From: JACRAV01 sp964571235
GTDB taxonomy: Bacteria; Zixibacteria; MSB-5A5; GN15; FEB-12
DNA length: 64,000 bases
NCBI GenBank assembly: GCA_964571235.1
Contig: CAZNAI010000004.1
Span: forward strand, 1 to 64,000
Direction: 5' to 3'
Position numbers and translations under genes: made by a program. This document shows positions 50,971-60,119 of the stretch, one piece after another. The notes beneath the pieces were generated by a model. The model saw only the letters and a list, made by a program, of their open reading frames with translations. It searched no databases and was not told the origin of the DNA. The first letter of the stretch is position 1. Each line of letters begins with the position of its first letter.

Positions 50971-51001
50971 TCTTCCCTCTCTACATCCACTCTTCCTACG
51001 C

Positions 51002-51036
51002 AAAGCGAGTCCGTCACTGACAGGACTCGCTTTTTT
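51002..51036 (+). terminator. Rho-independent terminator of the sigma-factor operon
   Basis: 11-bp stem AAAGCGAGTCC (51002-51012) / GGACTCGCTTT (51023-51033), followed by T's. Confidence 0.9.
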
Positions 51037-51054
51037 GTCTGCGCCGCTGACTGA

Positions 51055-51351
51055 TTAGTCGACGACTTTGAAAATCTCGCGGCTACCGCTTTCGACCAGC
51101 GGAGTGAATTTTTTGTACCAGGCCTGCCAGGCGGCTACTTCTGCGTTGGACGCGTGGCCCTTTTCGTACTCGGCCAGTGACTTAAATTCAAGTTCGAGCA
51201 CGAGCGTGTAGAATTGCCCGGTTACGTCGGTCAACAGGCGCACTTTCGATTTCGTTGACTTTTGCAGGATGGGCCAGCCTTTGCGCCAATGGGCGATGGC
51301 TTCGCGGGACTTGCCGAATTTCAACTGAAAGGTGTTGCGTACGACGATCAT
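51055..51351 (-). CDS. Small dimeric alpha/beta-barrel (NIPSNAP-like) protein
   Basis: 98 residues; the pattern FQLKFGKSREAIAHWRKGWP and FYTLVLELEFKSLAEYEKG resembles NIPSNAP/ferredoxin-like barrel proteins. No metal ligands or catalytic residues can be assigned. GGAGG lies five bases before the ATG. It converges with the sigma-factor operon across its terminator. Confidence 0.65.
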   Translation of the reverse strand: MIVVRNTFQLKFGKSREAIAHWRKGWPILQKSTKSKVRLLTDVTGQFYTLVLELEFKSLAEYEKGHASNAEVAAWQAWYKKFTPLVESGSREIFKVVD

Positions 51352-51475
51352 AACATCCTCCGTTCACACGTGTTTTATTGTGGACTGAAGTTGTCAATAA
51401 ATGCGACCCCGGTGTGCGAGTCAAGCACACTGCGCGGGTCAGATTGCTGTGAGGGGAGTAAACGACGAGCAGGCG

Positions 51476-52033
51476 TCAGTGTGGCTTGGTGCTGTCGACA
51501 GGGCCGGTCGGTTTTGCTCCACGCCTCGTGGTCAAGTGGCGGGCAGAGATGGAATCGACTGAACTGGCGACGCCGTCCCACCAATATTTGATCGAGTCAC
51601 CGGTGAGCGGCGCGTAGATGCCCGTTGACGTCAGCGAGTCGCCACTAATTTTTCCATCCCAGGAAAGAGTGCCCAAATTGGCATCAGTCCACTCGGCGTG
51701 AAATGTGGTGATCGAATCTGCTACTTGGACTGTATACGCGGCGGGGCGAAAACCCTGCCCGCGAAGATACGAAGTCGTGAACATGCCGTCGTAGAAATTG
51801 GCAATATCATTGCCACCATCGGGATTCCCTGCGGCGCCGACCATGCCTTCAAAGTACATTCCATCGAGCGGACCGGAAACCTTTGGAGCGGTGGCGGCCG
51901 ATGGCGTCTGTGCAATCGCCGAATCCTTAGCGGCAGAATGCGAGTTCTTCGTGTCGCCGCTTTTGCAAGATGAGCTGATCATCGCGATCACCGCGCAAAT
52001 GGTAAGGGTCCTTAAGTAATGCAGTATTTTCAT
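51476..52033 (-). CDS. Putative lipoprotein, unknown function
   Basis: 185 residues with a lipoprotein-type signal (LRTLTICAVIAMISSSC) followed by a Ser/Ala-rich linker and a beta-rich domain (LDGMYFEGMVGAAG, FHAEWTDANLGTLSWDG, SIKYWWDGVASSV). I recognise no family. ATG 52033 is chosen because GAGG lies just before it; the longer frame starts at 52051. Confidence 0.65.
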   Translation of the reverse strand: MKILHYLRTLTICAVIAMISSSCKSGDTKNSHSAAKDSAIAQTPSAATAPKVSGPLDGMYFEGMVGAAGNPDGGNDIANFYDGMFTTSYLRGQGFRPAAYTVQVADSITTFHAEWTDANLGTLSWDGKISGDSLTSTGIYAPLTGDSIKYWWDGVASSVDSISARHLTTRRGAKPTGPVDSTKPH

Positions 52034-52350
52034 TTGTCCTCTCGCATTCATGTGTCTGTCTCTTTAGGCCAGTCTGCTTTCTCTCCGATTGGAACTCACA
52101 GGCCCTCGTTTGGGCAGTCATACCGGCCAATATTCGCAGGTTTTCATTAGAATTGTATTAGGCACTCATCGGCCAATTTCGAAAAAACGGGCCAGCATGA
52201 TGGGCAGATTTGCATTAGGGAAGAACCACGACTCCGTGGCACTCTTAACATATTGTTGAATAATGCATTAGCCGAGATGGTTGGGCGAATTGGCTGGCCT
52301 GTCTGAAACCTGCGTTCCTGCCATTTTGGCATATTTCTTTTCGGCTCTTG
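52034..52350. other. Divergent intergenic region, nothing further seen
   Basis: Between the divergent lipoprotein gene and rnr. Apart from the rnr promoter at its right edge I see no gene, repeat or clear structure. Confidence 0.5.
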
Positions 52351-52379
52351 TTGACGATTTACTGCGGCACAGGTATTGT
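52351..52379 (+). promoter_or_regulatory. Promoter of rnr operon, leaderless type
   Basis: TTGACG (52351-52356), 17-base spacer, TATTGT (52374-52379), then five bases to ATG 52385. There is no Shine-Dalgarno in the remaining space. Confidence 0.6.
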
Positions 52380-52384
52380 GTGAT

Positions 52385-54607
52385 ATGGCACATCACAACG
52401 ACAAAGTCTTAGAGTACATAAAAGCAAATTCTGACCGTCCGCTAAAAATCAAGGAGTTAGCCAAGGCGATGGGTGTGTCGGCCGACGACTACCCGGCCTT
52501 GCGGAAATCAGTCAAAGAAATGATCGCGGCGGGCGAACTGGTGCTTCTCAAACGCAACCGGATCGGTGTGGCCGAGAAACTCAATTTGGTGGTCGGAAAG
52601 ATCTCGATCGCTCGCACCGGGACAGGATTTGTAATCAGACCTGGCCACGATGAGGATATCGTGGTGCCGTCGCATGATTTGTTCACCGCCCTCGACGGCG
52701 ACGAAGTAGTCGTGCGGCTGACCGGCCAACGCGACGGTCGCCAGATGGGGACAGTGATTCGCGTTGCGAAGCGGGTCCCGCGGAATATTGTCGGATTATT
52801 TCGAATCAGCCGGACCTGGCAATTTGTCGTGCCTGATAACCCAAAGATCCACCGCGATATTTACATAGCGCCGGAACATGCGCTGGCCGCCAAGGATGGA
52901 GAAAAAGTTGTGGCGGTGCTTGAGGTTTGGGATGATCCCCAGATGAATCCCGAGGGGCGAATTATCGAGCGGCTGGGACTTCCGAACTCGCCGGGAGTCG
53001 ATATGAAAGCGGTTGCCCGCGGTTTCAATTTGCCCGATAGTTTTCCGGCCGATGTACTGGCCGAGGCGGAAACAGCGGCGGCGCGATTGTCGATGGACAC
53101 GCAAATGTCCGGGCGACGTGACCTAACGAGCGATTGCATCTATACAATCGATCCGGCCGATGCCAAAGATCATGACGACGCCGTTTCGGTGGAGAAACAT
53201 GCCAGTGGATACCGATTGGGAGTTCATATCGCCGATGTCTCGGCGTATGTCGACGAGGGTTCAGCGCTGGACAAAGAGGCGCTCCTGCGTGGGAATTCGG
53301 TGTATTTGCCGGGTACTGTTATTCCGATGCTACCAGAAGTGCTTTCCAGTGATACGTGTTCGCTGAGGCCAGATCGCAAACGACTGACCTTCTCGGTGTT
53401 TATCGAATTCGATAAACAAGCAAAGGCGATCAAATGGGAAATAGCCGACACGGTGATTTCATCGAAAGCGCGGCTGACCTACGAGCAGGTGCAGTCGTTT
53501 TTTGAAGGGGAGAGTGTGCCGTCGATTTCAAAAGAAATCGGAGACAATTTGAAAATCGCGCGGGAGTTGGCTCAACTTTTGACCAAGCGGCGGTTTGCCG
53601 ACGGCTCGCTTGATTTTGATCTACCCGAAGCGAAGATTGTGCTTAACGCTGACGGCGAAGTGGTTGAACTGGGGAACCGAGTGCGATTGGAGTCGCATAG
53701 GCTGGTTGAGGAATTCATGCTGGCCGCCAATCGGGCAGTGGCGCTTGAAGTTTTTCGAATGGGACAGCCGTTTTTGTACCGCGTGCACGACCGCCCAGAT
53801 CAGGAAAAGGCAGAGGCGTTTTCGTATTTGATGAGCCGGTTGGGGCAGAAATTCCCGGTCGCGCCAAGTTTGAAGCCGATTCACTTTGCACGCTTTCTAA
53901 AAAGTATCGAAACATTGCCCGAGGCCGACTTCATCAACGAGCTGATGCTTCGCTCGATGAAAAAAGCGGTCTACCAGCGGGACAATATCGGCCACTTCGG
54001 ACTAGCCTATTCGCACTATACGCACTTTACATCGCCGATTCGGCGGTACCCGGACTTGCTTGTTCATCGCTTGCTTCGATTAGTGCGGCCGGGAAAGTAT
54101 CCGCATGCACTCTCAAAGCGGATTCCTGATTTGATCGATGCAGTCGGCACTCATTGCTCAGAGACTGAGCGGGTCGCCGAACAGGCCGAGCGGATGGCAG
54201 TGAAAATCAAGCAAGTTGCGTTTATGGCCAAACATGTTGGCGAAGAGTACGAGGGAGTGGTGTCTGGTGTGACGCCGCACGGGTTCTTTGTCCGGCTGTT
54301 GCGACTCGGCGCGGAAGGAATGGTCCGACTGTCATCCATCGACGACGATTACTACATCTACGATGAAAAGCACTACGCGATCACCGGCCGGAGAACCGAA
54401 CGTCGGTTTCGCTTAGGCGACACCATACGGGTGGGTGTTCAGCGGGTCGATGTCGCCAAGAGCGAGATTGAGCTTTATTTGGCCGATTTGGCGAAAACGT
54501 CCTCCAAGAAAGCAGGAATTGCAAAAGGCAAAATGCAGGGGGGACAAAAGCGAAACAAGAGTCTGTTGAAAGTGATACAAAAGCGCAAAAAAGGCAAGCG
54601 ACGATGA
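52385..54607 (+). CDS. rnr: Ribonuclease R
   Basis: 3'-5' exoribonuclease of 740 residues. N-terminal winged-helix-like domain, cold-shock-like regions, the RNB catalytic domain (TIDPADAKDHDDAVS, with the magnesium-binding aspartates), an S1 domain (YEGVVSGVTPHGFFVRL) and a Lys-rich tail. ATG 52385 is chosen; a TTG at 52376 lies inside the -10 element. It degrades structured RNA. Its stop overlaps the next gene (ATGA). Confidence 0.95.
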   Translation: MAHHNDKVLEYIKANSDRPLKIKELAKAMGVSADDYPALRKSVKEMIAAGELVLLKRNRIGVAEKLNLVVGKISIARTGTGFVIRPGHDEDIVVPSHDLFTALDGDEVVVRLTGQRDGRQMGTVIRVAKRVPRNIVGLFRISRTWQFVVPDNPKIHRDIYIAPEHALAAKDGEKVVAVLEVWDDPQMNPEGRIIERLGLPNSPGVDMKAVARGFNLPDSFPADVLAEAETAAARLSMDTQMSGRRDLTSDCIYTIDPADAKDHDDAVSVEKHASGYRLGVHIADVSAYVDEGSALDKEALLRGNSVYLPGTVIPMLPEVLSSDTCSLRPDRKRLTFSVFIEFDKQAKAIKWEIADTVISSKARLTYEQVQSFFEGESVPSISKEIGDNLKIARELAQLLTKRRFADGSLDFDLPEAKIVLNADGEVVELGNRVRLESHRLVEEFMLAANRAVALEVFRMGQPFLYRVHDRPDQEKAEAFSYLMSRLGQKFPVAPSLKPIHFARFLKSIETLPEADFINELMLRSMKKAVYQRDNIGHFGLAYSHYTHFTSPIRRYPDLLVHRLLRLVRPGKYPHALSKRIPDLIDAVGTHCSETERVAEQAERMAVKIKQVAFMAKHVGEEYEGVVSGVTPHGFFVRLLRLGAEGMVRLSSIDDDYYIYDEKHYAITGRRTERRFRLGDTIRVGVQRVDVAKSEIELYLADLAKTSSKKAGIAKGKMQGGQKRNKSLLKVIQKRKKGKRR

Positions 54608-56064
54608 GTGGTAAGCGAGACATGGCGCAGTCGGGCGCAGGGGGGGCGTTACAAAATGTTGTACTCTTTCTCCCGCCGACTTATACCGCTGAAGCCACGG
54701 TCAATTGGCATCAGTTTGGGTTTGTGACTACAGAACTTTCCGAAGTCTACCGCATGGTGCGCGAGAGGCAGACCGATCTCATATTGGCCGATGAACGCCG
54801 CCGTGAGCTGACCGCCGCGGTGGCGACGAAATTGCGTCGTCCACACGGACTGACCGAGATCTGGCAGATCACTTCCGATACCCAGCCGATGCCGGATGCC
54901 GACTTTTTCGATGGCGTGCTGTCGCGACAAATTGGAACTGATGACATATCAAAAAAGATCAAACAGATTCTGTCGGACAAACAACTGCTGGCCCGGTACG
55001 GAATGGTCGCTCGCTCGGCATCGATGAAAGCGCTGGCGCGAACGATTGACCGGATTGCGCCGACGGATGTGACCGTGTTGGTGGTAGGGCCGTCGGGATC
55101 GGGAAAAGAATTAGTCGCCCGCGCCGTGCACAGCGATTCATCTCGCAAAGACCGCCCGTTCGTGGCTATCAACTGCGGCGCAATCGCCGAGGGAGTGCTG
55201 GAATCAGAGCTGTTTGGGCATGAAAAAGGCGCGTTCACCGGCGCGGTCTCAAAGCGCGACGGTCTATTTGCCAAGGCGGACATGGGGACAATCTTCTTAG
55301 ATGAAATCGGCGAGACCAAACCGGACATGCAGGTGAAACTTCTGCGCTTTTTGGAAGACGGGACATTCTATCCGGTGGGGTCATCGACGCCGCGTCGGGC
55401 GAATGTCCGGGTGGTGGCGGCGACGAATCGCGATCTCTTGGAAGCGATTGCCGACCGGAAATTTCGCGAAGACTTATATTTCCGACTGAGCGTGGTCAAA
55501 ATCAGTCTCCCGCCACTTTTAGAGCGCAAAGGGGATATTCAACCGCTCCTTCAGCATTTCATGGCCGAGCGGACCGAACTGGAATTTTCCGATAGTGCGC
55601 TTGCACTATTGGAGCGCTACGACTGGCCGGGGAATGTACGCCAACTAAAAAACTTTGCGTCGCGCGTCATGGCGCTCAAGACGAAAGGGCTAATCGGGAC
55701 TGAGGATATCGAGTCGTATTTGGTCGAACAAAAATTCTCCGCCGGATCGAATCTGCCCGTATCGACAGGGCGAAATGTCGAAGAGGCGGGGCAGGAACTG
55801 ATTTACCGGGCAATTCTATCGCTTGGCAACGAGGTACGTCTGTTGCGAGATTTGATCACCTCCCACTTGCCCTCGGAGAGCGAAACCGGCGATATTACGT
55901 CGGCCGCCGCCGCCCGCTCGGCGACGACTATGGACGAGATGGAGCGAACACTGATCGAGCGGATGCTGGCTGAAACAAAGGGGAACCGAAAAGAAACAGC
56001 GCGGCGGCTGGGGATCGGAGAACGGACCTTATATCGTAAACTGGGGAAATACAAGATTCGTTAG
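54604..56064 (+). CDS. Sigma-54-dependent transcriptional activator
   Basis: 486 residues: an N-terminal domain of about 110 residues with a degenerate receiver-like look (TDLILADERRR), an AAA+ domain with Walker A GPSGSGKE, the GAFTGA loop (HEKGAFTGAVS) that contacts sigma-54, Walker B GTIFLDEIGE, and a Fis-type HTH at the end (ETARRLGIGERTLYRKLGKY). It activates sigma-54 promoters. It lies inside the rnr operon with overlapping starts, so its level follows rnr. Confidence 0.9.
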   Translation: MSGKRDMAQSGAGGALQNVVLFLPPTYTAEATVNWHQFGFVTTELSEVYRMVRERQTDLILADERRRELTAAVATKLRRPHGLTEIWQITSDTQPMPDADFFDGVLSRQIGTDDISKKIKQILSDKQLLARYGMVARSASMKALARTIDRIAPTDVTVLVVGPSGSGKELVARAVHSDSSRKDRPFVAINCGAIAEGVLESELFGHEKGAFTGAVSKRDGLFAKADMGTIFLDEIGETKPDMQVKLLRFLEDGTFYPVGSSTPRRANVRVVAATNRDLLEAIADRKFREDLYFRLSVVKISLPPLLERKGDIQPLLQHFMAERTELEFSDSALALLERYDWPGNVRQLKNFASRVMALKTKGLIGTEDIESYLVEQKFSAGSNLPVSTGRNVEEAGQELIYRAILSLGNEVRLLRDLITSHLPSESETGDITSAAAARSATTMDEMERTLIERMLAETKGNRKETARRLGIGERTLYRKLGKYKIR

Positions 56065-56077
56065 AATCGGCATCCTG

Positions 56078-57652
56078 ATGGTTGTCATGATTCTCACGGG
56101 ATGCACGACTTTGCGGGCGCAGGATGTGTCGACTGAAGTAATTCCGTCGGAAGAAGAACTGCTCGACGCTCTTTCAAGCGGTGAGATCGATTACGATACC
56201 TACTCGCTGTTGCTGGATTTGCTGTTGAACGGCGAAGACTCACTCAGAATCCGCTTGTTTGATCTGTTACCGTCATCGGCCGACTATCGAGAATCGCAAA
56301 TCCACGACTTTGGGAAGGCCGCGACGTTTGGCCGCTACATGAGATCATTTCTGAGCTACAAATTTGGTGGCGAACTTGAAGACGCGGGCAGGACGAAGTA
56401 CCGCTTCTTCGGCCGATGCAGATTCGACTCGCGGTGGGTGGGCGAAATCGGTCTGGCCCGCGAATACAGCGGCAGGGAAAGATTCGTGCGGCGTTCGATC
56501 TCGTACACAGATCATCATCCAAGAGTCGATACAAGAGTGACGGTGGGAAACTACCGGGCGCGCTTCGGATTGGGGACGGTGGTTGGGTATCGCACCAAGC
56601 TGGTAGGTTACTCCGATAATGTCGACGGCGAGTCGTTCTTATTTCCTGATTTCGGCGGATTCAACGGCGGGCTACTGGAGCTGTATTTCAACCGGTATCA
56701 TATTAATGCGCTCTGGTCGATACAGCGCGATTCGATGCACTCCGTTTCCACGTTTGCGGCAAGCCTAATGACATCGCCGCATGCTTCAAGGGTGGGAATA
56801 TTGGTATCGGGAAATCTGATTAGAAACCGAATCACGGATAGCATCGCGCAGGTATATCAGATCGGCGGATATGTTCGTCAGGGGGTGTATACAAGCTTGA
56901 TTGAAGCCGAATATTCGCTACAGGAGGGGGAGGCGAAAGCCGGCGCACTGGTGGTCGAGGCCAGGAAGAAATGGTCGGTCGTAAGTGTGGTGGCGAGCGG
57001 TTGGTCGTACGGCCAAGACTATCTTGGATTGAGCGCTGGAAGCAAAGCGGCGAGCTTGTCGCGCACAGTCGAGATTGACGACGTCCAATTTGATTTCAGC
57101 GACAAGCAATCCGGACAGACCGGCGGCCGGGTGCAGTCAACGATGCAGTTTGTCGACAGTTGGTCATTGAACGGCGATATGCTCTTCGCGCGGCGCGGCG
57201 ACGATACGGCGACCCTGCAGGGATTGGTCGGCCTGAAACATGATTTAGGCAAGAAGCACGATGTCACAACCGACTTTTTGTACAAGTCAACTGTCCGAAA
57301 AAGTTCGTCCGAAAACACCCAACGTCGAGGAAAAATCGATTGGCGCGGCGATTGGACTCGCGTTCGCGCGCGAGCGGCGATCGGATTTACCAACGAAACA
57401 ACGTACGGCGAATATTGGTCGTTGCTGGTTCAGGGGTTGCTCGGGAAGTCCGGAAGAGAGCGGTGGCGGGTGTGGTCTAATTGGCGACGAGTGATGCACG
57501 GCCGCATAGACGCCTGGCACGGATTTGTTTCAGTAACCGAAGACTTAGCGAAGAACGTGCGCGGAAGTGTCAAGTTCACTGATTCGTATTCGCGAACAAG
57601 TACCCCGCGACATTCGCCGACGATCGGTTTTGAAATGCAGGTGCAGTTGTGA
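56078..57652 (+). CDS. Predicted outer-membrane beta-barrel protein
   Basis: 524 residues. The N-terminus (VMILTGCTTLRAQ) suggests a short signal or lipobox. An acidic helical region (PSEEELLDALSSGEIDYDTY) precedes a long beta-rich part with many alternating segments (ITVGNY-type: TRVTVGNYRARFGLGTVVG, then FNGGLLELYFNRYHINALW) typical of outer-membrane barrels in Bacteroidota-like bacteria. No enzymatic motif. It lies 13 bases after the activator gene in the rnr operon. Confidence 0.6.
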   Translation: MVVMILTGCTTLRAQDVSTEVIPSEEELLDALSSGEIDYDTYSLLLDLLLNGEDSLRIRLFDLLPSSADYRESQIHDFGKAATFGRYMRSFLSYKFGGELEDAGRTKYRFFGRCRFDSRWVGEIGLAREYSGRERFVRRSISYTDHHPRVDTRVTVGNYRARFGLGTVVGYRTKLVGYSDNVDGESFLFPDFGGFNGGLLELYFNRYHINALWSIQRDSMHSVSTFAASLMTSPHASRVGILVSGNLIRNRITDSIAQVYQIGGYVRQGVYTSLIEAEYSLQEGEAKAGALVVEARKKWSVVSVVASGWSYGQDYLGLSAGSKAASLSRTVEIDDVQFDFSDKQSGQTGGRVQSTMQFVDSWSLNGDMLFARRGDDTATLQGLVGLKHDLGKKHDVTTDFLYKSTVRKSSSENTQRRGKIDWRGDWTRVRARAAIGFTNETTYGEYWSLLVQGLLGKSGRERWRVWSNWRRVMHGRIDAWHGFVSVTEDLAKNVRGSVKFTDSYSRTSTPRHSPTIGFEMQVQL

Positions 57653-59268
57653 CACGACGGTGGCTTTTGTCAGTTTCGCTCGCGCTCTTTCTCTTCTGTA
57701 ATTCTGCAGACGCGAAGCTGATAGTTAACGAAGTTCTCTCCAACGAACCGCAAGGGTACACCGGGCTGGAGTGGTTTGAGATCTACAACGATGCCGCCGG
57801 AACGGCCAATCTCAATTTTTATCAGATAGATGCCAACGGCACACAGCTTGTGCTTAACGATTCAGTCGGCGGGCATTCGTTCCTGGTCATCTGCCGCAAG
57901 TTGGTCGGCATACCGGCGTCTCCCGGATTTGAAATGTACTGGGGTGACAGTTCGGGTGTCTGGGGGGATTCGCCAAAGGAAAACTACCGCGTTATCGAAG
58001 CAGGGTTTGGACTGACCAATGCGTCCGGAAGTGTGGGCACTTCGTTTCTGGGAAATATCGAGTCATCGCTGACTTGGACAACCTCCGGCGCCGACGGCAT
58101 TTCCTGGGAGCGAAAAGACCTGCTATCGCTTGAATTCGGGCAATCAATCGACCCGATCGGTTCGACTCCCGGCCGAAGCAATTCACTGGCGCCAAGCAAC
58201 CGGGATCTGGCATTGGACAGTATCGATGTCCGCTGGCAGTCCGGTGTGACCACCCTGACATTTCTGATCACAAGCCGAAGCCTGTCGACTGTTTCGGGCG
58301 CGAGTGTACTTCTGTATCTGGTCAATCCCAATGACTCGACCGATTTTTCCAATCAACTTGAAACGGTATCGATTCCGGCAGTCGACACCGGATTCACGAC
58401 CGCGGTCGTACGAGAATTGACGCTCACCGGCACATACACAACAGTCGGCGGATTACTTTCGCCTGATGACCGACTATACGACAACCGTCGTGTCCGCACA
58501 GTCCCTTCGCAAGGCTATCCACCGGTCATTCTCTCTGAGTTTCTCGCCAACCCAACCGGAGGGCTGACCAGTGAGTGGGTAGAACTATACAATCGCGAAG
58601 ACACCGCCGTGTCGCTCGGTGGCTGGCAACTGGGCGATTCTACTGGACTGACCGCGCCGTTGCTGTCAATTGAACTTCCATCACACCGGTATCTCGTCAT
58701 TGCTGAAGACTCAAGCGCTTTCCGGCAGTTCTATGGTGACTTCTCCGGTCAATTGGCCAGTGTCTCCGGCTGGAGGGCACTGAATAATGCGAGTGATATT
58801 GTCAGGCTGGTCGATTCGTTCGGATTTGCCGCCGATCAATTCGCCTTTGCTGAAGCGTATCCAGACAATAGTACATGGGGACGATCAAACGGTGACAATC
58901 GATGGGGGAAATCGTCGGCCCTAGGCGGCAGTCCGGGTGAAGTCAACGATATCAGATTTGCGCCCAATGCCTCCACGCTCAAATTGGATATTCAGCCAAG
59001 AGTATTTTCACCCGATGGCGATGGTGTCGATGATTCGGCGCTGATTGTTATCACCGCACCCAAGGCCGATGTCTACACCGTTCGCATATATAGTTCAGGC
59101 GGACGACTGGTTCGCACGTTCGAACATGAGTCTCCGGATTTGGCCGGCGAGTATGGGTGGGACGGGCGGGATGATTCGGGCGGCCGACTTCCGCTCGGGT
59201 TGTATATCGTTTATGTGGAAGCGAGCGGTGTGCAATCAGTCAAACAGACGGTGGTAGTGGCGCGATGA
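57649..59268 (+). CDS. Exported protein with lamin-tail and FlgD-like domains
   Basis: 539 residues: signal peptide (WLLSVSLALFLFCNSADA), a first lamin-tail-like domain (LIVNEVLSNEPQGYTGLEWF), an Ig-like middle region, a second lamin-tail domain (ILSEFLANPTGG, SEWVELYNREDTAVSLGGW) and a C-terminal FlgD-like Ig segment (PRVFSPDGDGVDDSA, GEYGWDGRDDSGG, LPLGLYIVYVEASG) of the kind used as an export module in the FCB group. The GTG start overlaps the previous stop. Probably surface-exposed; partner unknown. Confidence 0.75.
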   Translation: MTRRWLLSVSLALFLFCNSADAKLIVNEVLSNEPQGYTGLEWFEIYNDAAGTANLNFYQIDANGTQLVLNDSVGGHSFLVICRKLVGIPASPGFEMYWGDSSGVWGDSPKENYRVIEAGFGLTNASGSVGTSFLGNIESSLTWTTSGADGISWERKDLLSLEFGQSIDPIGSTPGRSNSLAPSNRDLALDSIDVRWQSGVTTLTFLITSRSLSTVSGASVLLYLVNPNDSTDFSNQLETVSIPAVDTGFTTAVVRELTLTGTYTTVGGLLSPDDRLYDNRRVRTVPSQGYPPVILSEFLANPTGGLTSEWVELYNREDTAVSLGGWQLGDSTGLTAPLLSIELPSHRYLVIAEDSSAFRQFYGDFSGQLASVSGWRALNNASDIVRLVDSFGFAADQFAFAEAYPDNSTWGRSNGDNRWGKSSALGGSPGEVNDIRFAPNASTLKLDIQPRVFSPDGDGVDDSALIVITAPKADVYTVRIYSSGGRLVRTFEHESPDLAGEYGWDGRDDSGGRLPLGLYIVYVEASGVQSVKQTVVVAR

Positions 59269-60119
59269 AACACTATCGATGCAGGGTATTGATCGCGACT
59301 CTTTTTGCTTGGGTATTCGTCGCACGCCCGCATGCCTTCGAGTACCCGGCCTCTCATGCCATGTCGATGGGGGGAATCACCGTTCTCTCTCATCCGAGCC
59401 CAACCGATATCGTGGCTAATCCCGGATTGCCAATGCCCGAGTACTCGCTCGGTAGCGAATTTGGGTATGTCCAGCAATATGATCTTCGGGATCTGGACCG
59501 GTTGTTTCTTGTCGGTGCGGCCAAGTATAAATCATTCACTGGCGGGATTGGTTTGGCGCAATTGGGGAAGAGCGAGTTATATAGCGAAAAACTGATCAAA
59601 GGAACACTGAGCTATTTGGTCAAAGATTTTTGCATCGGCGGGTCGGTTTCTTTTCTGCAGGTGGAGTTTGGCGGTAACTATGGCCGGTTCAGCTCTGCGA
59701 CAATGGGAGCCGGTGTCGGGTACACGCGCGGACCGTTTCGCGCTCACCTGTCGGGTGATAATCTGACTGCACCAAAACTTTTTTCTTCGGCCGACCCATA
59801 TCAGCGAGTGGGCAAGGCGGTCTTTGAATGGGAGACGCCACGCCATCTTTCAACTTTGGTACAAGCGACCAAAACCGAGAAAGAACAGGTGCGATATGGT
59901 ATCGGACAGCGAATTCCCCTGAAAGCCGGTTCCGCGCTATATTGGGGAGTATCGACCCGTCCGCTCGAATACGGCGGCGGAGTTGACATAGGAGCCCGGT
60001 GGTTCACGCTGACATACGCCGCCAAGATTCACCCGGTGCTTGGATTTTCGCAGACGGTTTCTGTGTCAATTCTGAAAAGGCAGAAGGCCCACGAAGCTGG
60101 CGGGGTGGAAATCAAATGA
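59265..60119 (+). CDS. PorV-like outer-membrane protein
   Basis: 284 residues with a signal peptide (VLIATLFAWVFVARPHAF) and a PorV/UPF0164-like pattern: SMGGITVLSHPSPTDIVANP near the N-terminus, then beta strands (FTGGIGLAQLGKSELYS, TMGAGVGYTRGPFRAHLSG, LYWGVSTRPLEYGGGVDIG). In the type IX secretion system PorV shuttles cargo; the FlgD-like module of the neighbouring protein makes a secretion link plausible but not shown. It overlaps the genes on both sides. Confidence 0.6.
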   Translation: MKHYRCRVLIATLFAWVFVARPHAFEYPASHAMSMGGITVLSHPSPTDIVANPGLPMPEYSLGSEFGYVQQYDLRDLDRLFLVGAAKYKSFTGGIGLAQLGKSELYSEKLIKGTLSYLVKDFCIGGSVSFLQVEFGGNYGRFSSATMGAGVGYTRGPFRAHLSGDNLTAPKLFSSADPYQRVGKAVFEWETPRHLSTLVQATKTEKEQVRYGIGQRIPLKAGSALYWGVSTRPLEYGGGVDIGARWFTLTYAAKIHPVLGFSQTVSVSILKRQKAHEAGGVEIK

